NCBI RefSeq assembly: GCF_009828745.1
Contig: NZ_WTSX01000010.1
Coordinates: 22,864 to 86,863, forward strand
Origin: Erysipelothrix anatis
Lineage (GTDB): Bacteria; Bacillota_I; Bacilli_A; Erysipelotrichales; Erysipelotrichaceae
DNA: 64,000 nt
Direction of reading: 5' to 3'
Positions within the stretch are counted from its first letter, which is position 1. Each line of letters opens with the position of its first letter. The notes below the pieces were generated by a model. That model was given only the letters and a program-made list of their open reading frames with translations. It was not told where the DNA came from and searched no databases. The position numbers were made by a program, and so were the translations under genes. Positions 43,180 through 53,500 of this stretch are shown here, piece after piece.

Positions 43180-44827
43180 TAAATTACGCAAACCCGATTT
43201 TTGGAAAGCATCAACATTAGTTGTACTAGTACTTTACGGACTTTTCTTCATTTACCCGATTGTTAATCTTCTTGCTCAATCAATCTATGATCCGAGCCTT
43301 GGTGGATTTACACTCACACATTTTAATAAATTCTTTAGCCAACCGTATTATCTCAAGACAATCGTCAACAGTTTTCAAGTAACAATTATCGCAACGTTAC
43401 TCACGTTGCTAATTGGAATACCGTTAGCATATTTTACGACTGTTTATAAAGTAAGAGGTAAAAAATTCTTAAATATTATCATTATTCTTTGTTCTATGTC
43501 GGCGCCATTTATCGGTGCGTACTCGTGGATTCTGCTACTGGGCCGTAGTGGTTTAATTACCAAATTTATGTTGAGTACCTTTGGAATTGTGATTCCAGAT
43601 ATTTATGGATTTAGTGGTATTTTATTAGTCTTAACGTTACAGCTATTTCCGTTAGTTTATCTCTATATTCAAGGTGCACTGAGCAGTGTCGATAATTCAC
43701 TATTTGAAGCATCAGAAAGCATGGGAATAACAGGATTCAAACGGTTCTTCAAAGTTGTATTGCCGTTAATCAAACCAACCATCTACGCAAGCGCATTACT
43801 TGTCTTTATGAGAGCATTTGCTGACTTTGGAACACCAATGCTTATTGGTGAAGGGTATCGAACTTTCCCGCGACTTATTTTCGATGAATTTATTTCAGAA
43901 ATGGGTGGAGATACAGGATTTGCTGCTGCCATCTCTGTAATTGCAATCCTACTCACTACCGTTTTCTTTCTCTTCCAACGTTGGTTATCAAACCGTAATC
44001 AATTCTCAATGAGTGCATTACATAGCATCGAACCGAAGCCGATGAAACGATCATTATCTGTGATGGTTCATACATTCGTCTATGGTGTTGTAGCAGTTGC
44101 ATTTATGCCCCAAGTTTATGTTTTCTATACATCATTCCTTAAAACATCAGGGTTAATATTTGTAGATGGATATTCATTGGACAGTTATCGTGAAGCATTC
44201 TCACGCCTAGGGAATAGTATTCAAAATACCTTCATTATTCCAGGAATTGCACTTGTTATTATTGTAATTATGGCTGTAATCATTGCCTATATAGCTGTCC
44301 GTCGTCGCAATCCATTGACCGCGACAGTTGATGCTGTTTCAATGATTCCTTACATTATTCCAGGTACTGTACTTGGTATTGCCATGTTAACTTCATTGTC
44401 GAAGCGACCATTCATGCTTACAGGAACATTTACTATTATGATTATTGCACTGGTTGTACGTCGATTACCGTATACAATCCGTTCATCAGTTGCAATACTA
44501 CAACAAATATCGATTAGTGTAGAGGAAGCAGCGATTTCGCTTGGAACCAGTAACTCAAAAACATTCTTTAAAATTACAGTTCCAATGATGTCTGCGGGGG
44601 TAATTTCAGGAGCTATTCTTAGCTGGATTACGATGATCTCTGAACTATCAACAGCAATCATTCTCTATACTTCAAAAACACAAACAATGACAGTATCGAT
44701 CTATACGCAAGTTATCCGTGGAAACTATGGAATCGCAGCCGCTTTATCAGCAATCCTTACGGGACTCACAATAATTTCGTTGCTTGTCTTTATGAAACTA
44801 TCGAAAGGAAAAAATATACAAATATAG
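43166..44827 (+). CDS. ABC transporter permease, two-domain (FbpB type)
   Basis: About 553 residues with twelve membrane helices in two halves, each a BPD_transp_1 domain. The first EAA loop is EASESMGITGFKRFFKVVLP (about 190-209) and the second EEAAISLGTSNSKTFFKITV (about 455). Both domains fused in one chain is usual for ferric and phosphosugar permeases of this family. ATG 43166 (MTLLNKLRK) overlaps the ATPase gene by 14 bases. Confidence 0.93.
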   Translation: MTLLNKLRKPDFWKASTLVVLVLYGLFFIYPIVNLLAQSIYDPSLGGFTLTHFNKFFSQPYYLKTIVNSFQVTIIATLLTLLIGIPLAYFTTVYKVRGKKFLNIIIILCSMSAPFIGAYSWILLLGRSGLITKFMLSTFGIVIPDIYGFSGILLVLTLQLFPLVYLYIQGALSSVDNSLFEASESMGITGFKRFFKVVLPLIKPTIYASALLVFMRAFADFGTPMLIGEGYRTFPRLIFDEFISEMGGDTGFAAAISVIAILLTTVFFLFQRWLSNRNQFSMSALHSIEPKPMKRSLSVMVHTFVYGVVAVAFMPQVYVFYTSFLKTSGLIFVDGYSLDSYREAFSRLGNSIQNTFIIPGIALVIIVIMAVIIAYIAVRRRNPLTATVDAVSMIPYIIPGTVLGIAMLTSLSKRPFMLTGTFTIMIIALVVRRLPYTIRSSVAILQQISISVEEAAISLGTSNSKTFFKITVPMMSAGVISGAILSWITMISELSTAIILYTSKTQTMTVSIYTQVIRGNYGIAAALSAILTGLTIISLLVFMKLSKGKNIQI

Positions 44828-44828
44828 A

Positions 44829-44856
44829 AAAAGGTAAATCCTTTTTCTCTTTTTGT
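44829..44856 (+). terminator. Weak terminator or attenuator between permease and kinase
   Basis: AAAAAGGTAAATCCTTTTTCTCTTTTTG: a short A/T-rich hairpin with a T-rich tail. It may leave the transporter more strongly expressed than the sensor system. Confidence 0.45.
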
Positions 44857-44878
44857 CTTTATATATTACAATAGGTCT

Positions 44879-46564
44879 ATGAAACATTCTGAATTCAAAA
44901 CATTTGAGCAAAAAATCGAAGGTACATTTATCAAATATGGCCGCATCCCATTGCTGGTCACTTTACTCATGGCCGGATTGACATTTTTAGGATATTACAT
45001 TTACACAAATGTTTTTGAAGTTCGCAATGTTCAATCTTATATAACACAAGAAGTTATGCACATCGAATCAAGTATCGATGAAATTTTCGATTTCAATGCT
45101 GAAGGGCATGATTTTTCTGACATGAAAGAAAATATAGAAGTATATTCGAATGATATTTATCAGAAGTATTATGCCATCAATTCGCGTCTTGATGGGAATG
45201 TTCATATGATTATGTATGACGACGCAAACTATCCCATTTTGATTACGCAGCCGTCATTAGAAGGTAATGATTTTCTTCGCTATTATCATCGCCTAGTTTT
45301 AGAACGTCTGAATTCAAACGATACAATCGCAACTGTGATTACGAATTTAGGGAGTGATCCGTCTACAAAAGTTGTCTATGGTCGTAATTATACAGACATG
45401 CATCAAAACCGGCTTAAAGTTCTATATTTTGTGGATGCGAGTGTTTATAGTGAACTCTTGCAGTATCAAAGGGGAAATCACTTAGTGCTAACAGATCGAT
45501 TTGATAATGTCATTGCATCAACATCTCGGGATTTTGTGACCAAATCAATGAAGTTTCCAAATGTTCCCAATGATACCTTAAGTCTTGAACATACTGCTTA
45601 TCGGGTAAACTCGAAAATGTTTGGATCGGAAAACTTCATTATTCATGTTCTCGTGAAGAAAGATTCACTGGCTTTAACCTTTATGGTTGTCTCAGTCGTT
45701 GTAGCGGTTGCTTTATATATTGTCGAGCGTATTAATAAACTTTCAGCTCGCAAAATTGGTCGCGAAGCAAGCCGTTCGATTGCGACTTTGATTGAAGCAG
45801 TTGATCGCATGAAGAATGGTGATTTAGAAACACATGTCTCGCTCACAACACACGATGAGTTTGAAAAATTAGCGCATGCATTCAATGACATGGGAACGCA
45901 ATTATCAGAACTCATTTCGAGTAATGAACGCCTCCTAGAATTACGGAAAAATGCGGAAATCAAGCAACTTGAAGCACAATTCAACCCGCATTTCCTCTAC
46001 AATTCTCTAGAAACGATACGATATCTGATTGTTGATGATCCACAATTAGCTGAAAAATTGATTTTGAACACAACCCGCTTACTTCGCTACAGTATTACCC
46101 CAGATGCCAATGAAGTACCGTTCTCAGAAGATATTGAATACATAAAACTCTATTTAGAAGTTAATAAATTGCGGCTTCAAGAACGGTTTGTGTATACGAT
46201 TGATATCGGCGAAGATGTGTTGCAGGAACAATTACCAAAGCTTTTGATTCAACCATTAATTGAAAACTGTTTGAAGCACGGTTATCGCTATAAAGATACG
46301 CTGACTGTGGGCGTTTTAGGATATTCTAATGAAACACATATTTTCTTGCATGTGATTGACGACGGTGGCGGTATGAATCCTGCACAACTCGAAGCATTGA
46401 AGTCTTATGACAGTAAATCGCATCATGTTGGATATGGAATTATGAGTGTACTTCAAAGGATGGAACTGTTGTACGGAGATGATGGCAAAGTCATAATTGA
46501 GAGTGATACGATGGGAACGCATATATCGCTAATTATTCCCAAAGGAGGTAACAAAGATGTATAG
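44879..46564 (+). CDS. Sensor histidine kinase, YesM/HptS type
   Basis: 561 residues: a membrane helix (about 18-40), an extracellular sensing domain of about 220 residues, a second helix (about 262-282), HAMP (about 285-340), then the His_kinase domain. The phosphorylated His is in AQFNPHFLYNSLETIR (about 370), and the ATPase boxes are PLIENCLKHG, DDGGGMNP and GYGIMSVLQRME. It pairs with the AraC-type regulator gene that overlaps its last codons by 8 bases. HptS of Staphylococcus aureus, which senses hexose phosphate, is built this way. There is no obvious ribosome binding site before the ATG, so the start is less sure. Confidence 0.92.
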   Translation: MKHSEFKTFEQKIEGTFIKYGRIPLLVTLLMAGLTFLGYYIYTNVFEVRNVQSYITQEVMHIESSIDEIFDFNAEGHDFSDMKENIEVYSNDIYQKYYAINSRLDGNVHMIMYDDANYPILITQPSLEGNDFLRYYHRLVLERLNSNDTIATVITNLGSDPSTKVVYGRNYTDMHQNRLKVLYFVDASVYSELLQYQRGNHLVLTDRFDNVIASTSRDFVTKSMKFPNVPNDTLSLEHTAYRVNSKMFGSENFIIHVLVKKDSLALTFMVVSVVVAVALYIVERINKLSARKIGREASRSIATLIEAVDRMKNGDLETHVSLTTHDEFEKLAHAFNDMGTQLSELISSNERLLELRKNAEIKQLEAQFNPHFLYNSLETIRYLIVDDPQLAEKLILNTTRLLRYSITPDANEVPFSEDIEYIKLYLEVNKLRLQERFVYTIDIGEDVLQEQLPKLLIQPLIENCLKHGYRYKDTLTVGVLGYSNETHIFLHVIDDGGGMNPAQLEALKSYDSKSHHVGYGIMSVLQRMELLYGDDGKVIIESDTMGTHISLIIPKGGNKDV

Positions 46565-47324
46565 AGTATGTATTATTGAAGATGAGGCAATTATACGTAA
46601 AGGCCTTCGCCGCGCAATCGATTGGGACGCACTTAAGTGCACTGTAGTCGGGGAAGCAGCAAACGGGAATGAAGGATACCGCCTCATTGAAAAAGAAAAG
46701 CCAGATATTATTATTCTGGATATCAACATGCCGATTATGGATGGCATCGCATTATTAGAACTTTTACCAAGAGAAACATACAGTGTGATTATCATTAGTG
46801 GACACTCAGAATTTGATTATGCTAAAAAAGCGATTGAATTTGGTGTCACAGAATACCTGCTAAAACCTTTAGATCATGCTGCATTAACACATAGCATCCA
46901 ACGTGCAATTAATGAAATTCATATGCGGCGTGCTTATGCGAAGGGGGCAAATGAGGTCGCAGATATATACTGCGTCCTACAGCAAACCCCAGCTGTTGCC
47001 TCTGTCACGATTATGAAAGCATTGGAATATATTCAGCAACACTATCATGAAAAAATAACATTGGAAGATATTCGCATGTATACAGGGAAAAGTTCAACTT
47101 CAATCAACAATCGTTTTCAAAAGTTTATTGGGATGACCTTCAATGAGTATTTGACTAAGTTTCGCATTCAGCAAGCTCTAGATCTGATTAAGACACAGTC
47201 ATATCATATGTACGAAATTGCGGATATGGTCGGCTTTTCGGACTATAAATACTTTAATCAGGTATTCCACAAAGTAGTAGGTGTAGCGCCAAATATCGTT
47301 AAAACGTACTATTCACGAACATAA
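46557..47324 (+). CDS. Response regulator, AraC type (YesN/HptR-like)
   Basis: 255 residues. The receiver domain (1-115) has the acidic pair ED at 9-10, phosphoacceptor Asp55 in IIILDINMPIMDG and the lysine in YLLKPLD. The C-terminal AraC DNA-binding domain (about 155-255) has two HTH segments, ITLEDIRMYTGKSSTSINN and MYEIADMVGFSDYKYFNQVF. AAAGGAGG lies inside the end of the kinase gene. The likely target is the upstream ABC transporter promoter (inference from position). Confidence 0.95.
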   Translation: MYRVCIIEDEAIIRKGLRRAIDWDALKCTVVGEAANGNEGYRLIEKEKPDIIILDINMPIMDGIALLELLPRETYSVIIISGHSEFDYAKKAIEFGVTEYLLKPLDHAALTHSIQRAINEIHMRRAYAKGANEVADIYCVLQQTPAVASVTIMKALEYIQQHYHEKITLEDIRMYTGKSSTSINNRFQKFIGMTFNEYLTKFRIQQALDLIKTQSYHMYEIADMVGFSDYKYFNQVFHKVVGVAPNIVKTYYSRT

Positions 47325-47350
47325 CACCTCATAATACTAACAACAACATT

Positions 47351-47386
47351 TGTTCAAAATATATAAAATATCAAATATATTGAACA
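47351..47386. promoter_or_regulatory. Palindrome upstream of the choline-kinase-like gene
   Basis: TGTTCAA (47351) and TTGAACA (47380) are perfect arms around an AT-only centre, 28 bases before the gene. Possible operator; the regulator is unknown. Confidence 0.5.
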
Positions 47387-47413
47387 TTTTAATAAATCTG
47401 TTACACTATAGTT

Positions 47414-48304
47414 ATGACAAAACAGGAAGAAATTACAAAAATACTGCATACATTAAACCTTGGAGAACCCTTGCGTGTTTCGCAACTTGGAGGACTCACA
47501 AATAGAAATTTTAATGTTGAAACGAAAGACAAAAATCTGGTTATTCGCCTTGCAGGTAAGGATACAGATACAATCATTAACCGTTCTCATGAAGGTCTTA
47601 TTGTACGTACAATTGCACCGTTGCATATAGATGCACCTTTGATGCATTTTGATGATGTCACAGGTTTAAAGATATCGCAATACATACCAGGTGCACTGAC
47701 AATGAATGCAACACGTTTACAAGAATCAGAAAACTTAGAGAAAGCTGCAAATTTATTGGCACATTTACACCAATCAGCACCGTCATTACCCATTCAGTTT
47801 GATGTTATGGAAATGGTGCAAAAGTATGAAGCATCTCTTTCGCAACTTGAAGGGTACTATCCAGAAGGTTATCAAGCAATTCGCGATGACGTATTATTGC
47901 TTTATGTGCATCATGAGAATCATGATATGAAACGCGTTCTTAGTCATAATGATCCGTTACCGGAAAACTTCATAGTGAGCGAGACAGGTGATATGTTTCT
48001 TGTTGATTGGGAATATGGCGGAATGAATTCACGCTATTGGGATCTTGCTGATGTATCGATTGAAGCAGATTATAACTATTCAATGGACCGACAGTTTATC
48101 CATGCATACCTTGGAAAAGAACCCACTGATGAAGACTTCCTACAACTGCAATTAAACAAAGTGTATATTGATTTATTGTGGAGCCTTTGGGGTTATATAC
48201 GAGAATCCTTGAAGGAAGAGCATGAAACTGAGGATTTCATCGCGTATGGAAACCTGCGGTTCCAACGTTTGAAAGAAAATCTTAAAAGGATTCATGAAAA
48301 ATAG
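47414..48304 (+). CDS. LicA-like choline/ethanolamine kinase family protein
   Basis: A 296-residue kinase-fold protein. QLGGLTNRNFNV is the N-lobe nucleotide loop, SHNDPLPENFI (about 177-187) the Brenner catalytic motif HxDxxxxN, and LVDWEYGGMN the metal-binding motif. LicA phosphorylates choline for decoration of surface polymers in pathogens such as streptococci. Phosphocholine is a known component of the Erysipelothrix rhusiopathiae capsule. No licB, licC or licD neighbour is present, so the substrate (choline, or another aminoalcohol) is not certain. There is no strong ribosome binding site before the ATG. Confidence 0.82.
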   Translation: MTKQEEITKILHTLNLGEPLRVSQLGGLTNRNFNVETKDKNLVIRLAGKDTDTIINRSHEGLIVRTIAPLHIDAPLMHFDDVTGLKISQYIPGALTMNATRLQESENLEKAANLLAHLHQSAPSLPIQFDVMEMVQKYEASLSQLEGYYPEGYQAIRDDVLLLYVHHENHDMKRVLSHNDPLPENFIVSETGDMFLVDWEYGGMNSRYWDLADVSIEADYNYSMDRQFIHAYLGKEPTDEDFLQLQLNKVYIDLLWSLWGYIRESLKEEHETEDFIAYGNLRFQRLKENLKRIHEK

Positions 48305-48330
48305 AACACACCAATAAGGTGTGTTTTCTT
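48304..48330 (+). terminator. Intrinsic terminator
   Basis: AACACACC-AATAA-GGTGTGTT followed by TTC TTTA. Confidence 0.75.
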
Positions 48331-48633
48331 TAGCGCAATTTTCACAGGAAAACTTGTTAGTATACCGATGAAAAGAACATACTTTATGGTGTGAAGTGTC
48401 GAAATGGTAAGGAATGTTAAGATTGTGATAAACTGTGTGCTTAAATCGTGAATTATTAAAATAAATAGATTAATATATACAGAGATAAAACAACATAAAC
48501 AATGTATTGTCGTGGGGGTCCATGCTTGTTGATGATCCTTTGATTTAGGTAAATTAAAATTTTGAGCAAAAAAATTTAAATAATTAAGTCTTTTTTGAAT
48601 CTCATTCGTCTATTTAATGAGGGGTGATAAGAT

Positions 48634-48795
48634 TTGAGTGAATTTGATATGACTCTAAAGAACCTATTTGTAAGTGACTCCAACAGCTATAAGGTTAGCA
48701 ATTTAAAAAAAGCTGTGATTTGGTTGATTATCTACCAGCAATATCAGTCATATACATTACAAATATGTGGAAGAGGGTCTAGAAATGAAACGTAA
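48634..48795 (+). CDS. Possible 53-residue leader peptide or small protein before the sigma factor
   Basis: GAGGGGTG lies 6 bases before TTG 48634. The frame runs 53 codons (SEFDMTLKNLFVSDSNSYKV, then KKAVIWLIIYQQYQ) and ends inside the sigma factor's first codons, overlapping its ATG by 11 bases. The ribosome binding site and overlap suggest translational coupling. The TTG start and lack of family keep it uncertain. The stretch from 48331 to 48633 shows no gene. Confidence 0.4.
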   Translation: MSEFDMTLKNLFVSDSNSYKVSNLKKAVIWLIIYQQYQSYTLQICGRGSRNET

Positions 48796-50530
48796 CAACA
48801 ATACTACAGAAAACGATTGGCCATATACGGAAACGGGCACACATGATTTTGAGAGTCTTTATAATCAAACAATTCGTGCAGTGTATTATATTATTCGAAG
48901 GCTAATCAGAAACCAGCATACAGTCGAAGATCTTGTTCAAGATACATATCTGAAAGCATTCAAAAAAATTGATAGCTTAGAAGTCTATACGGTTGCCAAT
49001 TTTGCAGCATGGATTAATCAAATTGCATTGAATAATGCGAAAGATTTCTTGAAGAAGAATAAGCCAGTACTATTCTCAGAGATAACACGTGAAGAAGATG
49101 TTGATTTTGAGGTTGAAGACACAGATACCTTTACGCAACCTGACGAGAGTGCAAATCAAGCAGAAATATCGGAAATTATCCAGAATATTATGGATAGCCT
49201 GCCTGAAGACCAACGCTTATGTACATTTTTATTTTACTATGAAGATATGACGATTCGCGAAATTGCAGCATATTTGGAGTTAAGCGAAAGTACGATAAAA
49301 AGTAGACTAAAGTATGCAAAAGATAAGATTCGGAAAAAGATTACAGAACATGAAAACAACGGCATTACATTCTTTAGCATTGCACCAATTGGACTCTTTG
49401 TGTATGCATTAAAAATGATGCAATCACAAGCACCAGTCCCCCCATATACGATTGTTGCTGCTGATGGTATTGCTGAAGGAGTTTCAGCGAAATCCCAAAA
49501 ACCAGGTCATGTTGCAAAGGTAATTGTGACTGTTGGTGTGGTTTCAACGATTGCAGCATTCGCAATCATCAAATATCCCAAACCACCGATAACGCCTGTA
49601 GTAGAGAACAAGGTTAGCTTTGATCCCTTTGCATTCGTGAGCATTAGTTTCAATGGTGACTCAACACTAGGTACAGCTTCCTTACAGCTTGTAGGTGCAC
49701 CGGAATCATTGACGACTGCCGCGTATTCAATCTCCAAATCGTCAGAATTGACAAACGGAGATGTAATCAAAGTTCGATTTGGACACAACGATTTTGAATC
49801 CAACTATGCAATAACAACACTCGAAAAAAGCTATACGGTAACCGGTTTAGAAGAACCAAATGTGATAAATCCATTTGAGGCTATCCACTTTATAACTTCG
49901 GGGGAAGATGGAAGTGGTTCCATAGATGCAGTATGGAATACAGAAAGCCCATGGTATCCATCACATCTGGACGGTATTAATATCATGTATTCAAAATCGG
50001 AAAGCCTTGCAAATGGTGATCAAATCGATGTGTTGCTTACCAACCTGCCCAAATCGGAAAAATACTATAACCAAACAACGATAAAAATAACAGTACAAGG
50101 ACTTACACCCCAAATAAGTCAAAAACCCACCGCAATCCCACAACCTCCGAAGCCTGAACCAGACTTCGACCCATATATCTTTGTCAAAAATGAGATGACA
50201 CAAAGTATCGCTGATCGGAATATTCCATCATTGTTATCGATGTTTAGTAAAGATTATTATGGGAACACATTAAACCCTGACGAATGGACCTCGTATACCC
50301 ATCTTGGTCAGTCAATTAGTGTCGGAAAGCGTGATAATCAATATATTGGATACGCCGAAATGTACCTGCAAAACCGCAACGGTGATTGGATACAATTAAG
50401 TATTGTATCGTCTTTCAATGAAGATTTTAATGGGAAATATTCCCTTTATGCAGCAAGTTTGGATTCAACCCATAAACTGGAAGCATTTAAAGCATTACAT
50501 TTCGGAGATGTCACTATTTTAACGAATTAA
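48785..50530 (+). CDS. ECF sigma factor fused to a transmembrane ectodomain
   Basis: About 581 residues. Region 2 (about 20-90; EDLVQDTYLKAFKKI) and region 4 (about 140-195; YYEDMTIREIAAYLELSEST and IKSRLKYAKDKI) form an ECF-type sigma-70 factor. A membrane helix follows at about 245-262. The outside part contains two related beta domains (about 280-365 and 370-450, each with an NGDVIKV/NGDQIDV element), a proline linker and a C-terminal domain. A sigma factor with its own membrane anchor and extracellular sensor is unusual. GAGGG precedes ATG 48785. Two bases after its stop, the frame of the large surface protein opens, so it probably controls that gene. Confidence 0.88.
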   Translation: MKRNNNTTENDWPYTETGTHDFESLYNQTIRAVYYIIRRLIRNQHTVEDLVQDTYLKAFKKIDSLEVYTVANFAAWINQIALNNAKDFLKKNKPVLFSEITREEDVDFEVEDTDTFTQPDESANQAEISEIIQNIMDSLPEDQRLCTFLFYYEDMTIREIAAYLELSESTIKSRLKYAKDKIRKKITEHENNGITFFSIAPIGLFVYALKMMQSQAPVPPYTIVAADGIAEGVSAKSQKPGHVAKVIVTVGVVSTIAAFAIIKYPKPPITPVVENKVSFDPFAFVSISFNGDSTLGTASLQLVGAPESLTTAAYSISKSSELTNGDVIKVRFGHNDFESNYAITTLEKSYTVTGLEEPNVINPFEAIHFITSGEDGSGSIDAVWNTESPWYPSHLDGINIMYSKSESLANGDQIDVLLTNLPKSEKYYNQTTIKITVQGLTPQISQKPTAIPQPPKPEPDFDPYIFVKNEMTQSIADRNIPSLLSMFSKDYYGNTLNPDEWTSYTHLGQSISVGKRDNQYIGYAEMYLQNRNGDWIQLSIVSSFNEDFNGKYSLYAASLDSTHKLEAFKALHFGDVTILTN

Positions 50531-50550
50531 TTATGGATGAAGGTAAAGAA

Positions 50551-53500
50551 ATGAAACTAAAAACATTCAACAAAACAATCAAAAAAGGATTTATTTTTAT
50601 TGCATTAGTTGCTTCTCTTGTAATTACATCAATAACGATTAATGCACAAACACACACCCAAAATATACGAAATATTCAAAATTTATTTGAGCAACATAAC
50701 GTAAATGTGTTCGAATCAGTTTCTATGTCATTTTTAACGAAGAGTGGCGAAGACAGTTCAGACTATAACCCAGAAGGACGCTTAAAATTTGCGCTTCGTT
50801 GGAAAGTGCCAAGTGAACTTCACGATGAACTTGTCCAGGGAGACTTTATCGAAGTGTCACTACCGAAAACATTGGAAGATTTTGCACTGCTTGATGCTAA
50901 ACAAGAAACAATCGAAAATGAGGTGCTTCAAATTAACGTGGATGATGTACGCAAAGGTGTCGTCACATTCACAGCGAAACTGAAAAACAATGATAACAGT
51001 GAGATTGTAAACGTCGAATTTATGAACACATTGGAAACTTTACAAACTTTTCCAATTACAATTCCTGTTGAAAAAATTCAGCCAAAGGATATCTTGAAAG
51101 AAACGCCTATCGTTTCTTCAATTGCGAAAGAAGTCGTTGGATCATCCCAATCGACTGAAGTAACAGAACCAACAAAACAAATCGAAACAGACGATGAAAC
51201 AAAGACAAACATCGCAGTATCCAGATTTGATATTTATACATTGCCCGCGGATGCGAAATTTCTGTCAGGTGAAGAAGTCCTTTTTTACACAGGCTTATCA
51301 TTAACTGAAGACAGCGGAACTCTTACTGATGCCATTTTGGAAGTTAAAGTACCTAAAGAACATTTAGTGAATGGAACTTTTGTTGCTTCAGATATAGCCT
51401 CACAAGTATCGAAAGAAGTCATTGATGCGGGTGATCATTATAAAGTAATCTATAAGCTCGCTGCGTTAGCTTCCGGAACGAGCTTAGATATTCCTATGAA
51501 GTTTGTGACTCATAATGGGGAAACACCGAATGGGTTTCCTGTAGCAATTGAAGCGACTTTAAAGCAACAGAAAGATGAAACAATCCTTGCACAAACAACA
51601 AAAGATGTCATCATTAACACAATTCAACCGCGTTTAGACAAAATGATAAACGCAGGTTCTTGGACTACTTCCGACAATCGTGTTATCAATGGTGGAGCGA
51701 TTCATCCCAATGACGAAACGCGTCTCACTGATGATTTAAGCAAACTTAATCATGTACAGTTTACGTATACATTGAATGCAACAAATACAATCTCGGCACC
51801 GGGCTCTCGAGTCTATGATGAATTTGTCTTTGAGGACATTTTACCAGATGGGGCGATTTTTATTCCTGAAGATAATCCAGGATGGACCTACGATGCAGTG
51901 ACCCGAACGGCTCGGAAGACCTACACAAATCCGGACGGAATTCGTCTTTACTACCAAAACTTCTCAAGTTATGTAACACTTAACTTGAAGTTTCCCAATG
52001 GACAAATCAATGAAACATTGACGAATACAGCAACCGTTACTGCAACGCCAAAGAATCGTCCAGAATATGAGTCGATATTGAAGAGCACAGATACTATTGA
52101 CTTTAAGCTCGAAGCAACCAAACCAGTACCAGAACCAACGACATTCTCATTTGGTAAAACAATTAGTCCGTGGACTTTTTTAGACTATCAAAAAGATCGT
52201 GATAGAACCCACGAATGGAGCCTGACTATCGGCAATTCCGCAACATTAGCACATCCAAATCTGAATTTGAATTCGTTCGAAATAGTTGATAGTGGTCTCG
52301 ATTCCCGCCTCAAGTATACATATGTGACAATTAATGCTCAGACAACAGTTGTGGGAACACTTGATATCATAGCGAAGTTGCAAGATGGTACTGAAACGAT
52401 AATCGCAACTAATGTTGATCCTAAAGTAAAACATACGTATCCTCTAAATGCAGAAACACTGTCAGTTACAGTGAAATCGGTAGATGAAACGTATCTAGCA
52501 CCCGGAAAAGGCTTTAACGTCCGAATTGGAACAGAATTACGGGATAAAACAGTGCCTGTTGTGGACGAAACATCAACTACAAGCCGTCTCAATAATGATG
52601 CAACATTCAAAGCAAAGTATTCAAATGGTCTAAGTTTAACCGGAAAACGTTCTGATTATATTCAATATTCCCGTGTTAATCCAACAGTTTCGTTACGAAA
52701 AGATGTCGTAAATAAAAAACTAAACTACTTTATCAATGACCATGTTGCGTTCCAACTGAGTGTTGATGTTGCTAACTTAGTTGGTGATATGGCATTTGTA
52801 GACTTAAACGTTTTGGTGGATATCATTCCAGATGGAACATCCTATGTTCCCGGTAGCGGTCTACTTGTTAAATCCTCAGTCATTGAATCTTCGATGACTA
52901 CAGGAAGCCTTGAACCCGAAGTTGTTCCCAATTTTAAAGGGTCGGGACACACGGCACTTATCTGGAAACTTGAGGGTATGACCTACACAGGAACAAATAC
53001 AAATGGTTCGCAAACAGGGGTACTCTCGATCCAATATGAAACAAAGATTACCGAACTTACTAATCCCGGAACAAATATCAATAATGCGATTCTTTCTTGG
53101 AAAAACAACAATCTCGTTAAGCCGGGAAATCGTGCCGTTTCTGATGAATACGATTTGAATGAAAACGGTGCAACCGACGACTTAATCGCTTCTGCAGTTG
53201 CACAGTTTAATTACGTGCCACCACGCGAATTGATGATTCGAAAAGCGGTCAAAGGTTCTCTAGATTCAAACTATATTTTACCGCCAAGTACGGGACTAAG
53301 TGAAATTGGCACGGAAACGAGTTATCAATTTTCACTATACAATAACTCGGTGACTGACATTACCAATCTTAATATTCTTGATTTATTGCCTGAAGTTGGT
53401 GATGAAACAGTAAGTACCGATATGACATTAGAGACACCAAGTCGCATTGCACGAAATTCAACTTTTAAATTGAACCTATCTGGACCCATTCAGGTACCTG

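Noticed and set aside
41026..44827. Firm annotation as ferric iron transporter
   Set aside because: The family also includes hexose-phosphate importers, and the context (cre site, Hpt-like sensor) points away from iron.
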